Below, in pieces: positions 16,263 through 24,613 of a stretch of DNA of 64,000 nt; within the stretch, counting starts at the first letter, position 1; the number at the start of each line of letters is the position of its first letter. Source of the DNA: Actinoallomurus sp963736325 (GTDB taxonomy: Bacteria; Actinomycetota; Actinomycetes; Streptosporangiales; Streptosporangiaceae). The DNA lies in the NCBI GenBank assembly GCA_963736325.1, contig CAVTOG010000009.1, forward strand, positions 1,178,001 through 1,242,000, given 5' to 3'. Position numbers and translations under genes: made by a program. Below the pieces are notes generated by a model. It saw only the letters and a program-made list of their open reading frames with translations, had not been told where the DNA came from and searched no databases.

Positions 16263-17530
16263 GGGAAGAGATACCGGCCGAGGAAGTCGTTGGTGAACTT
16301 CCCCGCCGGGTCGAACTCGCGTACGAGGGCCTGGAAGTCCGGCAGCCGGGCGTACCGCGAGCGCACGACCTCGGCCGGCGTGGCGAACAGCTTCCCCCAG
16401 TGCGGCCTGGCGCCGAACGGCCTGAGGCGTTCGTCGAGGAGCCCGAGCACCGGCAGCACCGCGCGAGTGTCCTTGACCCAGGTGAAGTGGATGCCGACGG
16501 TGTCCTCCCGGTAGGAGGGGCTCATCCACAGGTCGTCCGCGGCGATGGTGCGGATCTCGGAGATCTGCAGCACCGGCGCGACCTGATCGCGTACGGCGTC
16601 GACCGCGCGCAGGGCGTCCATCGCGTGGCGGCGGGGCACCAGGTACTCGGACTGGAGCTCCTCACCCGCGCTGGGCGTGAAGTCCGGACGGAAGTGCGGC
16701 AGCCGTTCGAACCACGGCCCCGGAACACCCAGCTGCTCCGTGCAGGGCGCGGCGGAGATCCCGGGCACCGGGTGCCGTGGGCCGTCCGCCGGCCGGGCGC
16801 CGAACCAGCCCTCCTCTGTCGGCCAGACGCTCGTCTGGTCGTCGCGGCGCTTCACCCACACCTGATCGACGAGCGGCCCGCGCCAGCTGGTGAACAGGCT
16901 CACGCTGTACGCGCTGGACAAGACGTCGGTGAAATGGTCGTCCAGCACCTCGAACGGCAGGCCTTCGAAGACGTACTGCCGCACGTCGAAGGCCGGCGCG
17001 ACGTCCAGCGTCACGGCGACGACGACCCCGAGAGCCCCGAGCCCGACGACCGCGCCGAGGAACCGGTCCCCGTCATGCTCACGGTCGAGCGTGACGAGGT
17101 CACCGTCGGCGGTGACGATCTCCAGCGCCGACACCGCCGTGGCGAGATTGCCGTTCGCGTCCCCCGAGCCATGCGTCGCCGTCGCGACCGAGCCCGCCAC
17201 CGAGATGTGGGGAAGCGAGGCCATGTTGTGCAGGGAGCAGCCGGTCTCGTGAAGCCGCCGTCCCAGCTCCGCGTACCGGATGCTCGCCGAGACCCGTGCG
17301 GTGCCGGCGTCACGGTCGACGTCCACCGAGACGGGCAGCCCGGAAAGTGACAGGAGAGTGCCCGAGGTGTCGGCGAGGGTGTTGAAGGAGTGCGCACTAC
17401 CAAGCGCCCGCACCTTCGAACTCCGCGCGACGAGACTTCTCACCTTCTCCAACGATGCCGGCCGGTGGATCTCGCCCGCCTGAAACTCAACGTTCCCCGC
17501 CCAGTTCACCAGTCTCCCGGACACCGGCAT
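16259..17530 (-). CDS. Alditol oxidase-like FAD-linked oxidase
   Basis: 423-residue vanillyl-alcohol-oxidase-family flavoenzyme, near the size of Streptomyces alditol oxidase AldO. The segment VRALGSAHSFNTLADT contains His47, equivalent to the His that binds FAD covalently. FAD-domain glycine text GSVATATHGSGDANG follows. The C-terminal substrate domain shows SEIRTIAADDLWMSP (Glu and Arg used for polyol binding in AldO) and the terminal HWGKLF Lys. Expected reaction: polyol to aldose with O2 to H2O2. D-arabinono- or gulonolactone oxidase activity is the alternative. Confidence 0.88.
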   Translation of the reverse strand: MPVSGRLVNWAGNVEFQAGEIHRPASLEKVRSLVARSSKVRALGSAHSFNTLADTSGTLLSLSGLPVSVDVDRDAGTARVSASIRYAELGRRLHETGCSLHNMASLPHISVAGSVATATHGSGDANGNLATAVSALEIVTADGDLVTLDREHDGDRFLGAVVGLGALGVVVAVTLDVAPAFDVRQYVFEGLPFEVLDDHFTDVLSSAYSVSLFTSWRGPLVDQVWVKRRDDQTSVWPTEEGWFGARPADGPRHPVPGISAAPCTEQLGVPGPWFERLPHFRPDFTPSAGEELQSEYLVPRRHAMDALRAVDAVRDQVAPVLQISEIRTIAADDLWMSPSYREDTVGIHFTWVKDTRAVLPVLGLLDERLRPFGARPHWGKLFATPAEVVRSRYARLPDFQALVREFDPAGKFTNDFLGRYLFP

Positions 17531-17614
17531 CGCCTCTCATCCCGAGCGTTTCGCGGACCCTACCGTGTGGAGCCGCGTCGTAACTATGTCCGCGATCGCC
17601 GTAAAAATGACACT

Positions 17615-17630
17615 GACAGGCAATCCTGTC
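17615..17630. promoter_or_regulatory. GACAGG-caat-CCTGTC inverted repeat
   Basis: Perfect 6-bp arms in an A/T-rich stretch followed by five T residues, 75 bp upstream of the hydrolase start. The T run recalls a terminator, but no plus-strand gene ends here, so an operator or promoter element is more likely. Confidence 0.3.
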
Positions 17631-17704
17631 TTTTTGTACGATTAGGTGGGCGTGGGGGATTCACCGGCCGTACCCGTTCGCGGGCGCGGCCAGGGGAGGC
17701 GTGC

Positions 17705-18571
17705 TTGAGCAACGTTGTCTTGGCAGCGGATGGCAGGCGGCTCGCGGTGAAGGAGTCGGGGGACCCCGGAGGCAGTCCGGTCTTCCTCTTCCACGGAACT
17801 CCCGGAAGCAGGCTCGGGCCGATTCCACGAGAGATCGTCTTACATCAGCTCCACATCAGGCTCATCACATTCGACCGGCCCGGATACGGCTGTTCCGACC
17901 GCAGACCGGGCCGTTCGGTGGGGGACATCGCCGCCGACGTACGCGCGATCGCCGACGCCCTGGGCATCGACCGGTTCGGCGTCATCGGCCGGTCCGGCGG
18001 AGGCCCCCACGCGCTCGCCTGCGCGGCACTGCTCCCGGACCGTACGACGCGGGCCGCGGTGCTCGTCGGCCTGGCGCCGAGCCAGGGCGAGGGGCTGGAC
18101 TGGTTCGAGGGCATGACGTCGTCCAACAAGCGGGAGTACCGGTCCGCGCGGAACGTCGGCCAGGCGATCTCGGCCCGGTACAGCTCACGTGCCGACGGCA
18201 TCCGCGCGAACCCCACGCGGTTCCTCACCGGCATGCGCGACGAGCTGACGATGTCGGACCGCCGTATCGTCGGCGACGCGGGCCTCCGGCGGATGCTCAT
18301 CGAGAGCTACGCGGAGGCGGTGCGGTACTCCGCCGACGGCTGGATAGACGACGTCCTGGCGTTCAGCGCGCCGTGGGGGTTCGACCCGGCCGACATCAAG
18401 ATCCCGACGATGCTCTGGCATGGCGCCAACGACCAGTTCTCGCCCGTCGGCCACCTGAGGTGGCTCGCGGCCCGTATCCGGTCCTCGATCGCGATCGTGC
18501 AGCCGGGGATGGCGCACTTCGGCCAGTTCGACGTCCTGCCGGACGTGCTGCGCTGGATCGCCGAACGCTGA
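17705..18571 (+). CDS. Alpha/beta hydrolase
   Basis: 288-residue serine hydrolase. Seen: oxyanion region FLFHGTPGSRLG, nucleophile elbow IGRSGGGPHALA with Ser in GRSGG, an acid in WHGANDQFSP and terminal His in GMAHFGQF. The TTG start at 17705 is set by GGGGAGG six bases upstream; other frames or upstream extension lack this. The lid region is mostly Arg/Ser-rich helices. The stop directly abuts the convergent fxsT stop. Esterase or haloperoxidase-like activity is possible; the substrate is unknown. Confidence 0.85.
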   Translation: MSNVVLAADGRRLAVKESGDPGGSPVFLFHGTPGSRLGPIPREIVLHQLHIRLITFDRPGYGCSDRRPGRSVGDIAADVRAIADALGIDRFGVIGRSGGGPHALACAALLPDRTTRAAVLVGLAPSQGEGLDWFEGMTSSNKREYRSARNVGQAISARYSSRADGIRANPTRFLTGMRDELTMSDRRIVGDAGLRRMLIESYAEAVRYSADGWIDDVLAFSAPWGFDPADIKIPTMLWHGANDQFSPVGHLRWLAARIRSSIAIVQPGMAHFGQFDVLPDVLRWIAER

Positions 18572-21500
18572 TCACGTCGGCTGCGGTTCGAGGTCACGAT
18601 TGAGCCGATGCCCGTGCCGCGCGTCGTCGATGTTCGGATGGCCCGCGCCGAGCGTGACGGTCATCGCCGCGATCGTCTCCTCGCGCAGCCGGCGCGCTTC
18701 GTCGACCTGGCCCGTCGCCCGCAGCGTGATCGCGAGGTTCGAGGCGCAGGCGAGCGTGTCCGGATGCCGTTCGCCCAGGCGGCTCTGGAGCCTGGCCAGG
18801 GCGTCGCGCTCCAGGCTCTCGGCCTGCCGGTGCTCGCCGAGGTCGGCGAGGCAGTTCGCCAGGTTCATGGCGCACGAGGTCGCGAAGGGATGCGAGTCGT
18901 CGTCGTACGCCGCGCGGAGCTTGGGCAGCGTCGCCGCGCCGAGCTCCGCCGCGGCCTCCACATCGGAGGCGCCCCGCAGGAAGATGATCAGATTGTTCTC
19001 GATCACCAGCGTGTACGGGTGGTCCGCGCCCAGCTGCACGCGTTGCCGGTCGAGGATCTCCAGCGCCCGGTCGCGTGCCGCGACCTTGTCGCCGAGAGCG
19101 GACAGGCAGGTCGCGACCTCCAGGTCGGCGGCCACGGCGTCGGGTGAGCCCGGGTAGTGCCGCTGATATCGCTCGAAGGTCTCATCGGCGAGTCGGGCGG
19201 CCTCGTCGCGGCGGCCCGCCCTCCGCAGGGAGACCGCGAGGCTCTTCCCGGTGCGGAGCGTGTCCATGATCTCGTCGCCCAGCACGGCGAGGTAGTTCTG
19301 GTACGTCGCCTCCAGCAGGGTGACCGACGCGTTGAACTCCCCGGCCTCCCGCAGGTCGCGGGCCAGGTTGGCGGCCGAGTAGAGCGTGTACGGATGCCGC
19401 TCGCCGAGCACCGCGCGGCGCCGCTCCAGGGTCTCCTCGTCGTAGATGCGGGCCTTGAAGCAGTCGCCGACCAGGCGGTAGGAGACGCCGAGGTTGTTCG
19501 CCATGGCGAGGGTCCGCGGGTGCTCCTCGCCGTACAGGTCCGTGAACTGCTCGTACGTTCGCAGGTCGAGCTCCAGGGCATCCTGGAACCGGCCGAGGCC
19601 TCGCAGGTCGGCCGCGAGCCCGCCCGCCGTCATGAGCGTGTGCGGATGCCGCAGCCCGATGGCGCTCGACGACTTCTGCTGCTCCCACACGCGCTCGTCC
19701 AGGGCCAGGGCGCCCTCGTAGTCGCCTTGCGACCGCAGCACGTTGGCCAGCTGCGACTTCAGGAAGAGGAGCTGCCAGTGGTTCTCGCCGAGATTGCCGG
19801 TCCACAGCCCCGCCAGGTAGTCGCCGGAGGCCAGCGCGGTCTCGAAGCTGCCGCGTTTCCACTGGTAGCGCACCAGGTCGATGAGCATCTGCCGGGTGTC
19901 CTCGTCGCTGCACTCGGCCGCGTGGGAGGGCAGGACGTGCGGCAGGATCTTCTCGAGGTTCGGCCAGTTCTCCGGGGCGTCGGTGTCGCCGTGGCGGGGG
20001 CGTGCGCCGATGAGGATCTTGTGTACCTCGTGGCAGGTGTCCTCCTGCTGCTGGTCGTCCATCGCCTCCCGGATGACGGCCTGCACGAGCGTGTGCACCT
20101 GGATCGAGTTGTTGCCCTGGTCCACCTTTGCCAGCGCGAACCGGTTGATCTCCCGTACGACGCGGCCGAGCACGAGCTTGTCGCGGAGGGTCTCGTCGTA
20201 GGGGATGAGGACGTCCGCGGTCTCGTCGCTGTAGATCAGGTCCAGCGAGATCGGGTCGGAGGAGAAGTAGGCGAGCAGCTCCAGCAGCCGGGCGGCGGCC
20301 GGTGAGGCCTCCCGTAGTTGGCGGAAGGAGACGTTCCAGGTCAGTGCCACAGGCTGCGGGAAGTGCTCGTTGCTGAGCGCCAGAGTCGACGCGGTCTCGC
20401 GCTCCAGCGCGTCGAGGTACTCACCGGCCGGCATGAACGTCGTCGCCAGCCACGCGGCGGCCTGCTCGACCGCCAGGGGCAGGAAGCCGAGCGCCTTGCC
20501 GATCTTCTGCGCGTTGGTCTCGGACAGCCCCGGAACGCGCCGCTGGAGGTGCGTGGAGGCCTCCTGCTCGGTGAAGACGTCCACCGGGAGCGGGATCGCG
20601 AACTGCGTCCAAGCCGGGTCGCGCGAGGTGATCAGCACGTGGCCGTCGCCGCCCGGCAGGAACGGCTCCAGCGCCACCGGGTCGTCCGCGTTGTCGAAGA
20701 TCAGTAGCCAGCGGGAGTACGGCGTACCGCGGCGCAGCGCCTCCAGCGCCGAGTTGGCGGCCGCCGCGACGTTCTCCCCGACCCGCAGGTCGAGCCGCTC
20801 GGCCAGCGCGGCGAGCGACGTACGGATCGAGTCGGGCTGCTGCGCCGAGATCCACCACACCACGTCGTAGTCGGCGCGGAAACGGTGCGCGTACTCCAGC
20901 GCCACCTGGGTCTTTCCGACGCCGCCGAGCCCGTGCATCGCCTGGGGGAGCACCACGCGCTCCGTGGCGCCCAGGAGATGGTCGCGCATCTGTTCCATCA
21001 GCCGGCCACGGCCGGTGAAGATCGCGTTGCGGCGGTCGACGTTCCAGACGGTGGGCGAGCTGCGTACCGCGCCGGGGAACCGCGGTCCGACGCGGGTGTG
21101 CTCGGCCGGGTGCTCGACGAGGTGCCCAGGGCGGCCCAGCGCGCGGACGAGACTCTCCGCGCCCTGGTATTCGCCGAGGCCGGTGAGGTCGATCGGGGCC
21201 GGACCGGAGAACAACGGCGTGAGCTGCGCGTCCTGCACACGCAGCATCGTCGACCGGCGGTACGAGCCCGTGGTCTGCGTCGCGGAGATGAGACTCCACG
21301 CCTCCTGCGCTCGCGGCGACGCGACGTACGTCGGCGACAGCAGCGCGATGACGTGGCCCGCGGTCTCGATCTTCTGCTCCAGCTCGCCGCGCGGCGCGAC
21401 GTCCGCACCGCAGGTGACCACACGGAACCCGGCGCGTCCGAGGACGAGGGAGATCCAGTCGAGCCAGGGCCGGTCCTCGGACACGTAGCTGACCAGGACC

Positions 21501-22504
21501 TCAGAGGTCTCGCTGGGCCCGCGCCGCGCGAAGCGGTCGAGCGTCGCCAGCCGGAGGTTCTCGTCGATCGACGGGTAGGTGTTCACACGCCCCTGCGTGA
21601 TCATCGAGGCCAGCCGCTCGAACGCGGCGAGCATCGAGTTGGGCGAGCCGGGCGCGTCGCCGAACGTCGCGAGCGTCTCCTCGAACGCGTAGAACGGCCG
21701 GTACGGGATCTCGACGGACAGCCAGTAGTGGCTGGCCTCGTCGGGGCTCATGTCCTTGGGGAAACGGTCGAACCTCGACCGGGCCAGCGCGCGGCCGGCC
21801 TCCACCTTGGCGTTCTCGCCGTACTCGATCCGCATCGGCACCGGCAGGATGCGGATGCCGCGGTTTCCGTAGCGTTCGTCGATGTGCCGGGCGACCGCCG
21901 CCGCGCCGTCGATGCTCTGGTCGCTGAGGGTGAAGCAGTCGACGAGGACGTCGGGGAAGGTGACCGTGCAGATGTCGGCGATGTCGCTCAGGCCGGTACG
22001 GCTGTCGATTAAGACGTAGTCGTAGTTGCGCTTCATGTCCTCGCGCAGGGCGTCGAAGAACTGCCCGCCGCCGAGCCGGCTGTAGAAGTTGTCCCAGTCC
22101 ATGCTGGTGATCAGCGAGGAGTAGTCGCGGTTCTGCCGCCCGGCGGAGACGAAGTCGAGCGTGCCGTAGCCGGGGAACCTCCAGTCGAGCGAGACGGCGT
22201 GCGGCAGGATGCGCGCGTAGTCGAGATGCCAGTCCTGCTGCGCCGCGTCGTGCCGGTTCGTCGCCGCCCACGCGTAGTCGGTGAGCAGCTCGATGACGCC
22301 CGGGGTCGCGGCGACGACGCCCTGGTCGAGGAACGGCTGGAAGAACCGGTGAAGCCCGGGTGACTCCAGGTCCCAGTCGACGGCCAGCACTCTCTTCCCT
22401 GCCGCTGCCATGATCCAGGCGACGTTCGCGAGCGCCGTTGTACGGCCGGTTCCCCCTTTGTAGGAGTAGAAGGTGACGATGGTGCCGTCGTCTGGACTGG
22501 TCAT
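18572..22504 (-). CDS. fxsT: FxSxx-COOH system ATPase/TIR/NB-ARC/TPR protein FxsT
   Basis: 1310-residue multidomain protein, last gene of the FxS operon. Residues 1-300 form a MinD/ParA-like ATPase with deviant Walker A KGGTGRTT (16-23) and switch VLIDSRTG (164-171). Residues 334-460 form a TIR-like domain with EVLVSYVSEDRPW and Glu401 near the usual catalytic position. Residues about 495-820 are an NB-ARC switch with Walker A GLGGVGKT (525-532), Walker B LLIFDNAD (600-607) and ITSRDP. Kinesin-light-chain-like TPRs fill residues 870-1300 (for example LGERHPDTL). ATG 22504 has GGGAGA upstream. Domain order equals apoptosis-like STAND sensors; role in FxS systems is unproven. Confidence 0.92.
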   Translation of the reverse strand: MTSPDDGTIVTFYSYKGGTGRTTALANVAWIMAAAGKRVLAVDWDLESPGLHRFFQPFLDQGVVAATPGVIELLTDYAWAATNRHDAAQQDWHLDYARILPHAVSLDWRFPGYGTLDFVSAGRQNRDYSSLITSMDWDNFYSRLGGGQFFDALREDMKRNYDYVLIDSRTGLSDIADICTVTFPDVLVDCFTLSDQSIDGAAAVARHIDERYGNRGIRILPVPMRIEYGENAKVEAGRALARSRFDRFPKDMSPDEASHYWLSVEIPYRPFYAFEETLATFGDAPGSPNSMLAAFERLASMITQGRVNTYPSIDENLRLATLDRFARRGPSETSEVLVSYVSEDRPWLDWISLVLGRAGFRVVTCGADVAPRGELEQKIETAGHVIALLSPTYVASPRAQEAWSLISATQTTGSYRRSTMLRVQDAQLTPLFSGPAPIDLTGLGEYQGAESLVRALGRPGHLVEHPAEHTRVGPRFPGAVRSSPTVWNVDRRNAIFTGRGRLMEQMRDHLLGATERVVLPQAMHGLGGVGKTQVALEYAHRFRADYDVVWWISAQQPDSIRTSLAALAERLDLRVGENVAAAANSALEALRRGTPYSRWLLIFDNADDPVALEPFLPGGDGHVLITSRDPAWTQFAIPLPVDVFTEQEASTHLQRRVPGLSETNAQKIGKALGFLPLAVEQAAAWLATTFMPAGEYLDALERETASTLALSNEHFPQPVALTWNVSFRQLREASPAAARLLELLAYFSSDPISLDLIYSDETADVLIPYDETLRDKLVLGRVVREINRFALAKVDQGNNSIQVHTLVQAVIREAMDDQQQEDTCHEVHKILIGARPRHGDTDAPENWPNLEKILPHVLPSHAAECSDEDTRQMLIDLVRYQWKRGSFETALASGDYLAGLWTGNLGENHWQLLFLKSQLANVLRSQGDYEGALALDERVWEQQKSSSAIGLRHPHTLMTAGGLAADLRGLGRFQDALELDLRTYEQFTDLYGEEHPRTLAMANNLGVSYRLVGDCFKARIYDEETLERRRAVLGERHPYTLYSAANLARDLREAGEFNASVTLLEATYQNYLAVLGDEIMDTLRTGKSLAVSLRRAGRRDEAARLADETFERYQRHYPGSPDAVAADLEVATCLSALGDKVAARDRALEILDRQRVQLGADHPYTLVIENNLIIFLRGASDVEAAAELGAATLPKLRAAYDDDSHPFATSCAMNLANCLADLGEHRQAESLERDALARLQSRLGERHPDTLACASNLAITLRATGQVDEARRLREETIAAMTVTLGAGHPNIDDARHGHRLNRDLEPQPT

Positions 22505-22521
22505 GGGGGTCTCCCGGAAAA

Positions 22522-23718
22522 TCAGAGCTCCGGAGTCTGGAGTGTCGGGCGGGTCGGCATGGTCGGCGCGGTCGTCGGCGGATGGACCTTCGCGGTCCTG
22601 AAATAGCGGGCGGTCGCCTCGGCGGCGGCCTTGGGAAGGGCCGCGCGGAACGCCCGGTCGTCGGGCACGTGCCCATCGGAGCCGTTCAGCTCCTGGCTGC
22701 GGCCGAGCACCTCGCGCAGGCCGGTCTTGAGATCGGCGTCGTCCTCGACGGTCTGCGCGTCGTCGGAGTTGAACGGCGCGAGCACGTTGACCGGCACTTC
22801 GTCCAGCTGGCGGAGCCTGTTCCCGATCGCCGGGTCCCGGACCACCCAGGGGTCGACGAGGAGGACGACGGGGGCGTCCGTGATCTCGCCGGGCGCGTCG
22901 ATGCTCTCGACGATGGGTTCGTGGCCGAGGTTCGCGAGCATCTGCTCGGCCTGGACCGCGATCGGCGTCATGTTGATCGGGCTGCGGTACGGCGTCCACT
23001 CGGTCATGGTCCGGCCGTAGTAGTAGGCGTCCCGGGGCGGCGGCAGGCGGTCGAGCCGATGAGCGGCGACCGTCAGGCGTATCGGCTTGTGAACCTCGCG
23101 CTGATGATCGGCGAAGGGGTTGGCCAGTGAATCGAAATCGGGGATCGTGCCGGTCGGAAGGTTCGTCGCCGCGGCGGTTTCCTTGATGATCCGCGCGAGC
23201 TGGAGAACCGTCTGCTTGTAATGCTCGCGGTATCTCCCGAGTTTCATGATCCCGTAGAAACCCTCAGTGGTGTACGGGGCCGGGAACTCCGGGGCGGTGT
23301 ACTGCATGGAGCGTAAGGATTCGGGCAACTCCTCGTCTCCCATGCGCGTCCACAGGGCCGGAATTATCGCCGAATGGCGGGGGTCTCCCGACGATGCCCG
23401 TTCGACGAAGGCGGCCCACTCCTTGCCGCAGTATTCGCTGGTGAAGTAGGCAGGGGACAGCAGAGCGATGAATACCCGGCAGCCGGCCAGAGCCTCGGCG
23501 AGATGTTCGGGCCACTGCGTGCCGACCGGTATTTGCCTGTCCATAAATCCCGGAACCGACGTGCCGGTCACGACGCCTACGTCATGGCATAAATCACCAT
23601 AGAGTTTGGCCACCCAGCGATCGGGATCCGAGCCGTTATCCGGACGGAAGCGTGACCGTGCGTAGCTGAGGAAGAAGAATGGTCGCGGTTCGTCACCACT
23701 GTGAATCGCATTGGTCAT
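22522..23718 (-). CDS. fxsC: TIR-like protein FxsC
   Basis: 398-residue protein of the FxsC family. An N-terminal TIR-like domain shows FFFLSYARS (14-22), IALLSPAYFTSEYCGKEW (84-101) with Glu100 in the place of the TIR NADase catalytic Glu, so enzymatic activity is conceivable. The second half has a beta-alpha segment PVVLLVDPWVV and a Pro/Thr-rich tail. It is 17 bp ahead of fxsT. The 73-bp gap before it follows the acetyltransferase gene; GGAAGGGGG forms the ribosome site. Such proteins mark FxSxx-COOH RiPP loci. Confidence 0.9.
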   Translation of the reverse strand: MTNAIHSGDEPRPFFFLSYARSRFRPDNGSDPDRWVAKLYGDLCHDVGVVTGTSVPGFMDRQIPVGTQWPEHLAEALAGCRVFIALLSPAYFTSEYCGKEWAAFVERASSGDPRHSAIIPALWTRMGDEELPESLRSMQYTAPEFPAPYTTEGFYGIMKLGRYREHYKQTVLQLARIIKETAAATNLPTGTIPDFDSLANPFADHQREVHKPIRLTVAAHRLDRLPPPRDAYYYGRTMTEWTPYRSPINMTPIAVQAEQMLANLGHEPIVESIDAPGEITDAPVVLLVDPWVVRDPAIGNRLRQLDEVPVNVLAPFNSDDAQTVEDDADLKTGLREVLGRSQELNGSDGHVPDDRAFRAALPKAAAEATARYFRTAKVHPPTTAPTMPTRPTLQTPEL

Positions 23719-23791
23719 ACCGCCCCCTTCCAGAGCCCCACTGTATAGCTATGGGAGTATCTGCGGTATGGCGTAGACGATAGGCGGATTT

Positions 23792-24613
23792 TTACGGCTT
23801 GCGGTGGGCGGCCATCCATCCGCAGGCGAAATCCACCGCCTGGCGTAGCGGCAGAAGACGCGTGTCCGCCGCGCCCACGGTGCCGCGCGTGACGTACGGG
23901 GTGCCGTCGAGGGCGTCGCCGAGGGCGGGGAACTCCCCGGCGTCGAGGACCACGTCCTCATAGGTCCACCAGACCGGGCGGCCGTCACGCCGCACGACGC
24001 AGCGGTACGAACGCCTCGGCGGGTCGTCGATGTAGCGGTACTCCGCCAGATGCAGCGCGGTGCACGCCTCGTAGCCGACGCCGATCAGCAGGACGCGTGC
24101 GTCGTGCTCGTAGAGACGTGCGAGGGGCGAGGCCTCGCCCAGATGGCAGTCTTCCGCGTGGCCGTCGGTGAGCGCGCGGGCCCGGTCGCCGAGCGCCGCG
24201 AACGACGTCTGAGGGTGGGCGCTCCGCGCCGCTTCGGGCGAGGTTCTGATGTGCTCCGCGAACGCCCCCATCCCGGTCGACGGCGTACGGTCCGGGTCGA
24301 AGGCGGGCATCGCGGCTCGAAACCGCCGAAGCGCGGCGGCGTCCAGGCCCTCCGTACGGCGTCGGTGCGTCTCGGAGCTGTCGGAGTTGCCGGGGGTCAG
24401 GGCGGGAACGACGATCGTGCCCTTCGCGCCCAGGGCCTTCCGCAAGGCGGCCGCCAGCGTCGCGGCGCCGCCCTCGACCCGGCCGACGCCCCTGAGCGAG
24501 GCGTGCACGAGGACGCTCTGCCCCGGGCCGACCCCGAGCCGTCTGAGGTCGGCCACGAGCGTCTCGTACGCGACGGTCGGCCGATCGTGACCGGCCTCCG
24601 TCAGGTCTCGCAT
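23792..24613 (-). CDS. Aminoglycoside N(3)-acetyltransferase-like protein
   Basis: 273-residue AAC(3)-family acetyl-CoA-dependent N-acetyltransferase. Seen: VLVHASLRGVG, GTIVVPALTPGNSDS, RSAHPQTSFAALG and the catalytic-region LLIGVGYEACTALHLAEY with His. ATG 24613 overlaps the fxsB stop by 13 bases and has no clear ribosome site, so it depends on coupling to fxsB. An in-frame extension to 25180 lies wholly inside fxsB and is rejected. Its place inside the RiPP operon suggests it acts on the peptide or a system molecule rather than on an antibiotic; that is inference. Confidence 0.88.
   Translation of the reverse strand: MRDLTEAGHDRPTVAYETLVADLRRLGVGPGQSVLVHASLRGVGRVEGGAATLAAALRKALGAKGTIVVPALTPGNSDSSETHRRRTEGLDAAALRRFRAAMPAFDPDRTPSTGMGAFAEHIRTSPEAARSAHPQTSFAALGDRARALTDGHAEDCHLGEASPLARLYEHDARVLLIGVGYEACTALHLAEYRYIDDPPRRSYRCVVRRDGRPVWWTYEDVVLDAGEFPALGDALDGTPYVTRGTVGAADTRLLPLRQAVDFACGWMAAHRKP

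Noticed and set aside
17615..17635. GACAGG/CCTGTC hairpin plus TTTTT as terminator
   Set aside because: No plus-strand gene ends upstream and the stem has only six pairs; kept as a possible operator instead.
22505..22999. 5' extension of FxsT to 1475 residues
   Set aside because: It overlaps fxsC, and the MinD-like domain begins right after ATG 22504 with a good ribosome site.
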